A DNA stretch of 13,025 nt from NVTR01 sp036479015. Its GTDB lineage: Bacteria > Pseudomonadota > Alphaproteobacteria > Rhodobacterales > Rhodobacteraceae. Positions within the stretch are counted from its first letter, which is position 1, and each line of letters begins with the position of its first letter. The stretch lies in contig JAZGFB010000046.1 of assembly GCA_036479015.1 (NCBI GenBank), positions 1 through 13,025 on the forward strand, written 5' to 3'. Below the pieces are notes generated by a model. It saw only the letters and a program-made list of their open reading frames with translations. It searched no databases and had not been told where the DNA came from. Below are positions 7,199-13,025 of the stretch, piece after piece. Position numbers and translations under genes: made by a program.

Positions 7199-7768
7199 TT
7201 AAAACATCAGACCAAAAGCACCGGTTGCCAAAACCTCGACCACCGCCACCAGCAAGATAAGAAACCGCGCATAATACCGCCGGTATCTGAACAACAGCAC
7301 CGCCACCAACAACAATGCCGCGGTGATTTCTATCGGCGAAACGATACTTGCATGGAACCGTACATCCCAATAGCTGATCGGGCTGACAAAAACCCAATCA
7401 CTTAACGGCCAAAAATGCATTCTGGCATCGTGGTTATGTACCGGAAAATCAAAAATCAGATGCAACAGACCGGCACCGGCAAACGCTATATAGGCAGGCC
7501 TGGCAGCCCATATTGCAATGCCCAAGCCCAGACCCCAAAGCACAAAGCTGTTGTCCACTGCAAATACCTGCTGCCAGGCATCCGAATAGTAATACTGTCC
7601 AAACACCACATTGGGCGAGATCCCGGCCACAAAAACTGACCAGACCACCATGAGATACAATGAAATATCCGGGGCCAGGGACCCAAGAATTGCCCCTATT
7701 GTTACTGCTTTCTGGCCCGGCCTGCCAAATGCAGCCGTGCCAAAGATCAAATGGGCCGGTGTGTTCAA
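7199..7768 (-). CDS. Polytopic membrane protein next to cobQ, function unknown
   Basis: From a TTG at 7768 this is a 189-residue inner-membrane protein beginning MNTPAHLIFG. About five hydrophobic segments lie near residues 22-46, 74-88, 92-108, 145-161 and 168-187. Conserved-looking polar residues sit between or inside them: His6, Asp34 (LAPD), His103-X3-Asp107 (HLIFD), His111, His113-Asp114 and His118. The pattern recalls membrane-bound metal-dependent hydrolases of the YdjM/DUF457 type, but that is a weak inference. From memory, homologues in this order are often labelled cobalamin biosynthesis protein CobQ, apparently because of their neighbour; nothing here resembles CobQ. The TTG is preferred because AAGGT (7776-7780) precedes it by seven bases. 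A longer frame reaching 7846 would overlap the cobQ start. Confidence 0.8.
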   Translation of the reverse strand: MNTPAHLIFGTAAFGRPGQKAVTIGAILGSLAPDISLYLMVVWSVFVAGISPNVVFGQYYYSDAWQQVFAVDNSFVLWGLGLGIAIWAARPAYIAFAGAGLLHLIFDFPVHNHDARMHFWPLSDWVFVSPISYWDVRFHASIVSPIEITAALLLVAVLLFRYRRYYARFLILLVAVVEVLATGAFGLMF

Positions 7769-7789
7769 ACAAATTACCTTTTTTATTCC

Positions 7790-7801
7790 GACCGCGCGGT
7801 C
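7790..7801. promoter_or_regulatory. Perfect 12-bp palindrome in a divergent promoter gap
   Basis: GACCGCGCGGTC is an exact inverted repeat with no spacer, midway in the 65-base gap between the membrane-protein gene and cobQ. It could be an operator serving both genes. No regulator is known for it, and the site is seen only once in the window. Confidence 0.35.
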
Positions 7802-7833
7802 TATTGCCAACCACGTTAGCTTTGCGAGGATGA

Positions 7834-9285
7834 ATGGCCAAGTCAATCATGATACAGGGGACCGGCTCAAATGTCGGCAAATCCATCTTGGTTGCCGGCC
7901 TGGCCCGGGCTTATCGCTTGCGCGGGCTGCGCGTTGCCCCTTTCAAACCGCAAAACATGTCAAACAATGCAGCCGTAACCATCGATAATGGCGAAATCGG
8001 CCGCGCCCAGGCGTTGCAGGCCCTGGCCGCGGGGCTAGATCCGGTGGTTGATATGAACCCGGTTCTGTTGAAACCTGAAAGCGAAACCGGGGCCCAAATT
8101 ATTGTTCGGGGCCAACGCTACAAAACACTAAAGGCCCGCGACTACGGCAAGATGAAACACCAACTGCTGCCCAAAATAATGGACAGCTTTGCAACCATCG
8201 CCAAAGGGATGGATCTGGTGTTGGTGGAAGGTGCGGGCAGCCCTGCCGAAATAAACCTGCGCCAGGGTGATATCGCAAATATGGGCTTTGCCGAGGCTGC
8301 GAATATCCCTGTCATTCTGGTGGGCGACATCGACCGCGGCGGTGTCATCGCCCAGATTGTCGGCACCAAAATGGTGCTTTCAATGCCGGATCAAAGCATA
8401 ATAAAGGCGTTTATTATCAACAAATTCCGTGGCGACCCTGATCTTTTCAGTGATGGGTTGCAAGAAATCATCACCCGGACCGGCTGGGCGTCATTGGGTG
8501 TACTTCCCTGGTTTGCAGATGCGGGCAAGCTGCCCGGGGAAGATGTCATGGACATAACAAGCACCACCGGCGGCCCTATCAAAATTGCGGTGCCGCGTTT
8601 GGGGCGGATTGCCAATTTCGATGATCTTGATCCGCTGGCAAATGAGCCATCCGTTAGTATCGCGCTTATTGAACCCGGTCAGCCCCTGCCGGGGGACGCG
8701 GATCTGGTGATCATCCCCGGTTCAAAAAGCACAATTGCCGACCTTGCGGATTTCCGCGCCAATGGCTGGGACATAGACCTAAAGGCCCATATCAGGCGCG
8801 GCGGCCATGTATTGGGGATTTGTGCAGGCTATCAAATGTTGGGCACAACAATTTCAGACCCAGACGGGATCGAAGGCCCGCCCTCCACAGTTTCCGGGCT
8901 TGGCCACCTTGATATTGCCACCACCATGTCACCCCAAAAGCAACTGTCCATAAGCCGGGCCCATCACCTGCCTACCGGGTGTAATCTTTCTGCCTATGAA
9001 ATTCATATCGGATCAACCAGCGGCCCAGATTGTGATCGCCCCTGGCTCACATTGCCCGGCCGCCAAATTAGCGCCGCATCGCAAAACGGCCAGGTGTTGG
9101 GCTGCTATCTGCACGGGCTGTTTTCAAATGATGGGTTTCGCCAGGGGTTTTTGGCAACTTTGGGGGCTAAGCCCGCCCACATGAACTACGATGAAACGGT
9201 ACAATCCGCGCTCAACGATCTGGCGGCCCACCTTGAGCAACACCTTGATCTTGATCAAATATTAGAACTTGCGGCTGAAATTTAA
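7834..9285 (+). CDS. cobQ: Adenosylcobyric acid synthase (cobyric acid synthase)
   Basis: CobQ (CbiP) performs four glutamine-dependent amidations of adenosylcobyrinic acid a,c-diamide, using ATP, in the late steps of vitamin B12 synthesis. It has 483 residues, the normal length. The N-terminal P-loop domain carries GTGSNVGKS (residues 9-17), APFKPQNMSNNA, and VEGAGSPAEINL. The C-terminal glutamine amidotransferase domain carries GHVLGICAGYQML with the nucleophile Cys330, and GCYLHGLF with His427. All hallmarks are intact. The ATG at 7834 follows CGAGGA at proper spacing. An ATG six codons in (MIQGTGSN) is also possible. There is no room upstream for a cobalamin riboswitch in the 65-base gap. 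No other cob genes are in the window. Its TAA overlaps the stop of the PopZ-like gene in TTAA. Confidence 0.97.
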   Translation: MAKSIMIQGTGSNVGKSILVAGLARAYRLRGLRVAPFKPQNMSNNAAVTIDNGEIGRAQALQALAAGLDPVVDMNPVLLKPESETGAQIIVRGQRYKTLKARDYGKMKHQLLPKIMDSFATIAKGMDLVLVEGAGSPAEINLRQGDIANMGFAEAANIPVILVGDIDRGGVIAQIVGTKMVLSMPDQSIIKAFIINKFRGDPDLFSDGLQEIITRTGWASLGVLPWFADAGKLPGEDVMDITSTTGGPIKIAVPRLGRIANFDDLDPLANEPSVSIALIEPGQPLPGDADLVIIPGSKSTIADLADFRANGWDIDLKAHIRRGGHVLGICAGYQMLGTTISDPDGIEGPPSTVSGLGHLDIATTMSPQKQLSISRAHHLPTGCNLSAYEIHIGSTSGPDCDRPWLTLPGRQISAASQNGQVLGCYLHGLFSNDGFRQGFLATLGAKPAHMNYDETVQSALNDLAAHLEQHLDLDQILELAAEI

Positions 9286-10271
9286 ACGTCGTCGTCGTCT
9301 TCTTCAACGGCGTATTGCGAAATCGCATGGGAAATTTCCTGCTGCATCATACGACGCACATTTCGTGTAATGCTCTCGCCCAATTTGCCGCGCAATTCTT
9401 CTTTTACCACATCGGATATCATCGTCCTCAAGGACTCAACATCCAAAAAAACGTCGTCATCTTCAACTACGCTTGACGACGCATGATCAATCTCAACAGG
9501 CGCATTTAGCCTAGTATCTGCACCAGTTTGCGCCGTGGGCCCGGGTTCGGGTTCGGGCGGGGGAAAAGTTTCAGACAGCAAATAGGGCTTGGGGCGCGGC
9601 ACGCTTGAATGGGAAAACATCGGTGTCCCAGCACTTGAATCGTCATCATTATCGTCGGAATCACGTGTATTTGCATTGCTAATAACTTCAAAAATACGGT
9701 GCCTGGGGGGCTGGACTACCTTCGGCTCACTGCCATCTGGTTCCCATTCATCCTGTGTGTGACCGACAGCTTCTTCCAGTTCTGCAATTCGGCTTTCCAA
9801 TGACGGCGCCGCATCAGACATAGCATCCACATCCACGGGTTCCACTTCAGTAGCCGCATCCTTTGTGGCCGCGATCTGCGCAAGCTCTTCCTTCCAGGCC
9901 TGCTCCATGGCTTCAAACTGGGGTGATACCGGGTCATTTGCTGTAAGCTCAGGTGCCATTTCACCGGCGGCTTCATCTTGCCCGGTCTGGGCAGCAGCTG
10001 CCGCCAAAACACCTGTCAGCTCATCTGGACGGGCGAAGTGCTCAGTCTTGGAAAGTTTTATTTCATCAATGTTAAGCGCCGGATTAGGTATGCTGGTTGC
10101 CCCATTGGGTGGCAGCCCCACCAGCAAGGCTGGCGTCAAAATGAATCGGTCATTTTCTGTTACCTTAGAAACTGGCACCCTATGTGATTTATCAACGCCT
10201 GTCTCGGACACCATTTTCCGCACCGAGGAAAGGACATCATCCATTTCAACATTTGTAGTAGAATCTGGCAT
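9282..10271 (-). CDS. Acidic PopZ-like polar scaffold candidate
   Basis: This 329-residue protein shows the three-part layout of PopZ (DUF2497 type). A short N-terminal helix, VEMDDVLSSVRKMVSE (8-23), parallels MEEILASIRRIIS of Caulobacter PopZ. A long acidic, Ala/Pro-rich and probably disordered middle follows, including a short coiled-coil-like LESRIAELEEAVG (158-170), an SDDNDDDSS run near 205-213 and PPPEPEPGPT (237-246). A C-terminal pair of helices (about 278-320, VESLRTMISDVVKEELRGKLGESITRNVRRMM) could drive assembly. PopZ forms pole-localised condensates that anchor chromosome origins. A position downstream of tolC, as for popZ in other alphaproteobacteria, supports this. The ATG at 10271 is chosen over an in-frame codon at 10325, which lies upstream of the likely promoter. 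The protein ends in five consecutive acidic and Val residues. Sequence identity to true PopZ looks low. Confidence 0.72.
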   Translation of the reverse strand: MPDSTTNVEMDDVLSSVRKMVSETGVDKSHRVPVSKVTENDRFILTPALLVGLPPNGATSIPNPALNIDEIKLSKTEHFARPDELTGVLAAAAAQTGQDEAAGEMAPELTANDPVSPQFEAMEQAWKEELAQIAATKDAATEVEPVDVDAMSDAAPSLESRIAELEEAVGHTQDEWEPDGSEPKVVQPPRHRIFEVISNANTRDSDDNDDDSSAGTPMFSHSSVPRPKPYLLSETFPPPEPEPGPTAQTGADTRLNAPVEIDHASSSVVEDDDVFLDVESLRTMISDVVKEELRGKLGESITRNVRRMMQQEISHAISQYAVEEDDDDV

Positions 10272-10298
10272 ACTAATCACTTTCGTCCCACGCCACGT

Positions 10299-10327
10299 AT
10301 AGTAGCCAACTTGTGAAGATCGCACAA
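10299..10327 (-). promoter_or_regulatory. Likely sigma-70 promoter for the PopZ-like gene
   Basis: On the minus strand TTGTGC (plus 10322-10327) and TACTAT (10299-10304) are separated by exactly 17 bases, about 28 bases ahead of the chosen ATG at 10271. It would give the PopZ-like gene its own transcript with a short leader, besides read-through from tolC, which ends 73 bases upstream of the start. Confidence 0.5.
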
Positions 10328-10343
10328 CTGACGGCTTTTTCCA

Positions 10344-11702
10344 TTAGTTTTTGCCGATGCTTCTCAGCAAACTGTCAAGCCGTTCGCCCTGGGCACTGAC
10401 ATCGTGGGTCGGTGCATTTTTCACAGCATTGTAATAGGCTTTTGGATCATAGGTCGTAATGCCAAGCTTCAAATGTTCCACAGTCAACAATCCCATTGCG
10501 GCCAACACTGAATATACTGCGACATAGCGGTCGCTCTGAGCCGATATCTGGCTGGATTCAGCATCAAGCAACTCTTGTTTTGCATTCAGAACATCCAACG
10601 TTGTGCGCGCGCCAAGGGATGCCTCTTCGCGCACCCCGCGAAACGCCACCCGCGATGCCCTGATCTGTTGCGACGTGGCCAGCAACCCGGCATTCGCAAC
10701 AGACAGCCGGGCCCAGGCATTGCCCACATTCTGATCCACAGACAGCCCGGTCAAGTGCAACCCGGATCGCGCTGCATCACGCATTGCTGCTGATTTTCTA
10801 TGGGCTGATGCCAGCGCACCGCCCTGATATATTGGCCCCGCAAACGTTATCCCCAGAGAATGCCCGGCATTCCCGTCCTGGTCAATTCCGGCCAGGGCCG
10901 TTCCCTTAAGCGTTGGCTTCACCCCGGCATCCGAAATCGTTGCGTTCAGCTCTGCAATCAAAACACTATGCTTGGCTTGGGCCACATCGGGGTGGCGTTG
11001 GCGCGCAATGCTGCGCGCGGCATCCAGCGTGGCCGCCGTCGCCGGCGGCGATGGCACACCAGACAATGCACCCGGATAGTGGCCTATGGCTGCTCGAAAT
11101 TCCTCTTTTGAAATTGCAAGGTTTCCCGATGCGGCCGACATGGCGCTTTTAGACGCCGCCAGCCGGGCCTCGGCAAATGCCACATCTGTTCGGGTGATTT
11201 CACCAACCTCAAACCGGTCCTTGGCGGCCTGCAATTCCTGTTCGATCAGGCGCACATTGTTCTGACGCAACCCAGTGATGGATGTGTCCCGCTGCACATT
11301 AACATAGGCCCGCACCGCGTTAAGCAGAACAACCTGCTCAACCCCGATCAGCGCCTCCCGCAGGACCAGCACATTTTCCTTGGCCACTTCAGTGCGCAAT
11401 TTTGACCGGCCGAAATCAAACAGCAGTATACTTGCACTTAGCTGTAAATTGCTGGTGGTAGTTGACGTCACAGATGAATAATTCGCGGTAATAACATAAT
11501 TCAATACCGGTCGCAGACTGGCAACAGTCTGTGCAACATCTTCATCCGCAGCCCGCAAAAGTGCCCGATTTTGCTCTAACAGGCCGGAATTTTTGTATGC
11601 CGACACCAGCGCATCAGACAGGGTTTCCGCCTGGGCTGTGGTGGCCATGGCAAGCGACATAAGCGCCACCATCAGATGTGCCTTAATGACCGATTTTTTC
11701 AA
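10344..11702 (-). CDS. tolC: TolC-family outer membrane efflux/secretion channel
   Basis: This is a TolC-type outer membrane protein of 452 residues. TolC trimers form the exit duct for tripartite drug efflux and type I secretion. From the TTG at 11702 the product begins MKKSVIKAHLMVALMSLAMATTAQA, a clear signal peptide with predicted cleavage after residue 25 (AQA/ETL). The rest shows the two-fold TolC repeat of long amphipathic helices: ETLSDALVSAYKNSGLLEQ, then LRPVLNYVITANYSS (strand region), FEVGEITRTDVAFAEARLAASKS, and in the second half FAGPIYQGGALASAHRKSAA and EASLGARTTLDVLNAKQELLDAE, all family hallmarks. TTG is supported by AAGGAT six bases upstream. A GTG at 11741 would add a hydrophilic extension before the signal peptide. 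It lies 57 bases after the pcm-like gene, probably in the same operon. No membrane-fusion partner is in the window. Confidence 0.93.
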   Translation of the reverse strand: MKKSVIKAHLMVALMSLAMATTAQAETLSDALVSAYKNSGLLEQNRALLRAADEDVAQTVASLRPVLNYVITANYSSVTSTTTSNLQLSASILLFDFGRSKLRTEVAKENVLVLREALIGVEQVVLLNAVRAYVNVQRDTSITGLRQNNVRLIEQELQAAKDRFEVGEITRTDVAFAEARLAASKSAMSAASGNLAISKEEFRAAIGHYPGALSGVPSPPATAATLDAARSIARQRHPDVAQAKHSVLIAELNATISDAGVKPTLKGTALAGIDQDGNAGHSLGITFAGPIYQGGALASAHRKSAAMRDAARSGLHLTGLSVDQNVGNAWARLSVANAGLLATSQQIRASRVAFRGVREEASLGARTTLDVLNAKQELLDAESSQISAQSDRYVAVYSVLAAMGLLTVEHLKLGITTYDPKAYYNAVKNAPTHDVSAQGERLDSLLRSIGKN

Positions 11703-11759
11703 TTTACAATCCTTATCGAACAATGGCCCAAACAGACCCACGCTAAAATATACTCCGGA

Positions 11760-12413
11760 TCACAACGCAAATGCGCGCGTTGCTTCAAACCCGGCCAGAA
11801 CCGGCAATCCGGCGTCAAATGTCTGGCGCCAAGTAATGCTGCCATTAGATTTATACCCAATTTTGCAACTTCCAAGGGCATTTTCAACAAAAACAGCCGC
11901 AACCCTGCCCCCGTCCTTTAATTGTGCCTCTAATGCGCCCGGTAAAACTTCAATGCCACCTTGGATAATAATCGCGTCATACGGCCCGTGCTTTGCCGAT
12001 CCAGCGTCCAGCGGCCCCTGTATGACAGCCACATTATGGGCCCCAGTGTCACCCAACAGCCGTTCGGCGCGCAGGGCCATATCCGGATCTTGCTCAAGGG
12101 CGACAACGGCCTCGGCCATGCGTGATATCACAGCGCTGGAATATCCCAGCCCACAGCCCACATCCAATACCAGCTCATTTGGTTGAATATTTAGCCCGTC
12201 CAACATCTTAGCAAATGTTCTTGGCTCTAAAACAACCCGTCCAGCGCCCAGACTGATACAGTCGCCGACATAGGCCGCTTCACGGTGCATATCCGGTACA
12301 AAGGCTTCGCGCGGAACAGCTAGCATGGCCTCAATAATAGGAAACTTAGTCACATCCGACGGACGCACCTGAGTATCAACCATAGTCGTCCGGCGGGCAG
12401 CAAAGTCGGCCAT
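11760..12413 (-). CDS. Protein-L-isoaspartate O-methyltransferase family protein
   Basis: This 217-residue SAM-dependent methyltransferase carries the Pcm label in Rhodobacterales. Classic Pcm repairs isoaspartyl residues in damaged proteins. The N-terminus (FAARRTTMVDTQVRPSDVT) and PREAFVP match the family. SAM motif I is VLDVGCGLGYSSAV (about 83-95), followed by acidic ALEQD and by GPYDAIIIQGG and LKDGGRVAAVF. However, the TISQPYMVARM-like substrate loop of E. coli Pcm is replaced by RVVLEPRTFAKM (59-70), so true isoaspartyl repair activity is uncertain. The ATG at 12413 is chosen because GAAAAG lies eight bases upstream. A GTG at 12422 and ATG at 12419 are alternatives. It lies directly upstream of tolC, an order recurring in alphaproteobacteria. 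No symbol is given because of the altered motif. Confidence 0.85.
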   Translation of the reverse strand: MADFAARRTTMVDTQVRPSDVTKFPIIEAMLAVPREAFVPDMHREAAYVGDCISLGAGRVVLEPRTFAKMLDGLNIQPNELVLDVGCGLGYSSAVISRMAEAVVALEQDPDMALRAERLLGDTGAHNVAVIQGPLDAGSAKHGPYDAIIIQGGIEVLPGALEAQLKDGGRVAAVFVENALGSCKIGYKSNGSITWRQTFDAGLPVLAGFEATRAFAL

Positions 12414-12660
12414 TTGCATCACTTTTCAAGTTCGGAATCAATCTGACGATTTTTGCACAGATAACCCTGCCGGGCAACCAAGCACTCTGCAAGATTTGAA
12501 TATAGTCTGCAACGAAACAAAATCAGACTACGGGCCGCCGTACCAGCCGTTATGCCATAAAATGCCCGCGACCATACGTGCCGGAGTAAACGAACTTAAA
12601 AGATGCTGGCTTCACGGCTTGCGCGACGCCCAAGGTTGTACTAGACCGCGCCTTGGCTTC

Positions 12661-12734
12661 GGCGAGTTGGCGGAGTGGTTACGCAGCGGATTGCAAATCC
12701 GTGTACACGAGTTCGAATCTCGTACTCGCCTCCA
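12661..12734 (+). tRNA. tRNA-Cys (anticodon GCA), CCA encoded
   Basis: The 74-base gene folds as a complete cloverleaf. The acceptor stem pairs GGCGAGT (12661-12667) with ACTCGCC (12724-12730). The D arm begins GCGGAGTGGTTACGC. The anticodon stem is GCGGA/TCCGT with loop TTGCAAA (12691-12697), placing GCA at 12693-12695. The T arm is ACGAG-TTCGAAT-CTCGT. Discriminator T and CCA follow (12731-12734). GCA reads Cys codons UGC and UGU. A discriminator U is an identity element for bacterial tRNA-Cys and agrees. Confidence 0.97.
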
Positions 12735-12742
12735 AGCTTTTC

Positions 12743-12758
12743 AATGACTTGCGTCATT
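12743..12758 (+). terminator. Possible terminator after tRNA-Cys
   Basis: AATGAC-TTGC-GTCATT is a perfect 6-bp hairpin nine bases after the tRNA 3' end. It is followed by a pyrimidine-rich stretch (CTCCCTTTTCTTTATTTTTT). The stem is AT-containing and the T run begins several bases late, so efficiency is uncertain. Confidence 0.45.
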
Positions 12759-12963
12759 CGCTATCTCCCTTTTCTTTATTTTTTGAAACAAGTGTTGAAA
12801 CTTTCACGTTTCGGCCTTGCTTCGTTCCATGCGGTTCCGCGCCTCTTGAGCGCGGGTTGCCAGCTCTCTTTGCCGGATCGGCCCGCCGTATTTTTTTAAC
12901 TGGTCTTGTCACGGTTTAGTTCCGGTCTCTTTAGAGCAATAATTGCTGTGAAGGAGATCAGAA
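12759..12963. other. Region without a gene between tRNA-Cys and transposase
   Basis: No convincing gene is seen. The region holds a GC-rich hairpin CCGCGC-CTCTTGA-GCGCGG (12837-12855), a T run at 12892-12897, and then the probable leader of an IS3-type element. Translations crossing the tRNA look artefactual. The hairpin could be a remnant of a lost gene's terminator. Confidence 0.5.
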
Positions 12964-13025
12964 ATGGCAATAAGATACACAGACGAGTTTCGGCGTGATG
13001 CGGTGCGCATTGCACAGAGCAGCGG
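12901..13025 (+). mobile_element. Left end of an IS3-family insertion sequence (partial)
   Basis: The window ends inside an IS3-type transposase gene, so an insertion sequence starts shortly before it. The terminal repeat probably lies near 12901-12930 (TGGTCTTGTCACGGTTTAG), as a left-end repeat usually sits some 40-60 bases before orfA. Without the right end it cannot be fixed, nor can a target duplication be shown. Confidence 0.5.
12964..13025 (+). CDS. IS3-family transposase OrfA, N-terminal fragment
   Basis: Only the first 20 complete codons are inside the window: MAIRYTDEFRRDAVRIAQSS. This is the opening of the helix-turn-helix DNA-binding OrfA protein of IS3-family elements (YT-DEF-R-DAVRIA pattern). 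In IS3 elements OrfA is normally joined to the DDE catalytic OrfB by a -1 programmed frameshift; that part is outside the window. A strong AAGGAGA (12951-12957) precedes the ATG by seven bases. Whether the element is intact cannot be judged. Confidence 0.85.
   Translation, partial: MAIRYTDEFRRDAVRIAQSS

Noticed and set aside
7769..7833. Cobalamin riboswitch upstream of cobQ
   Set aside because: The gap is only 65 bases, far shorter than a B12 riboswitch, and no B12-box-like sequence is visible.
9286..9306. GTC triplet repeat as a microsatellite
   Set aside because: It encodes the acidic C-terminus of the PopZ-like protein and is only a few units long.
11593..12186. Plus-strand frame of 197 residues opposite the pcm-like gene and tolC
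   Set aside because: It is antisense to two well-supported genes and shows no family motif.
12496..12747. Plus-strand frame of 83 residues crossing tRNA-Cys
   Set aside because: Its end (GELAEWLRSGLQIRVHEFESRTRL) is simply the tRNA gene translated, a well-known artefact.
1..13025. CRISPR array, phage genes or toxin-antitoxin pair
   Set aside because: No regular direct repeats, cas, phage structural or toxin-antitoxin genes were seen on either strand.

Overview
The window looks like a chromosomal segment of a marine-type alphaproteobacterium, most likely order Rhodobacterales. The basis is protein family content judged by eye: a DUF6280-type small protein, the pcm-like / tolC / acidic PopZ-like gene order, and the style of the EF-P and YgfZ sequences. 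Base composition appears moderate (low-to-mid 50s % GC by impression, not computed). Genes are packed tightly; no gap without a gene exceeds 300 bases.

Layout, left to right. (1) The 3' end of valS, on +, meets a possible 44-residue ORF on the minus strand. (2) A + strand run follows: a HisC-like PLP aminotransferase, a tyrosine/dual-specificity-type phosphatase, and an MsbA-like ABC exporter. The exporter's start appears to be a CTG overlapping the phosphatase stop. (3) A family-2 glycosyltransferase (-) converges on the exporter and diverges from ygfZ (+). (4) ygfZ converges on efp (-) with a 4-bp overlap. (5) efp diverges from a DUF6280-like gene (+) that ends in a clear intrinsic terminator. 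(6) A polytopic membrane protein (-) diverges from cobQ (+), with a perfect 12-bp palindrome between them. (7) cobQ converges by 4 bp on a leftward set: pcm-like methyltransferase, tolC, and an acidic, largely disordered PopZ-like protein. (8) tRNA-Cys(GCA) follows, then about 230 bases without a gene, then the start of an IS3-type transposase cut by the window edge.

Functionally, most of the window is housekeeping: translation (ValS, EF-P, tRNA-Cys), amino-acid and cobalamin metabolism (HisC-like, CobQ), Fe-S protein support (YgfZ), envelope export (ABC exporter, TolC) and probably cell-pole organisation (PopZ-like). The least understood parts are the phosphatase-exporter-glycosyltransferase group, the PopZ-like scaffold, the divergent Pcm-like methyltransferase, the membrane protein beside cobQ, and the small ORF behind valS. 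Several starts appear to be TTG or CTG, so starts predicted by software are likely to be wrong here.
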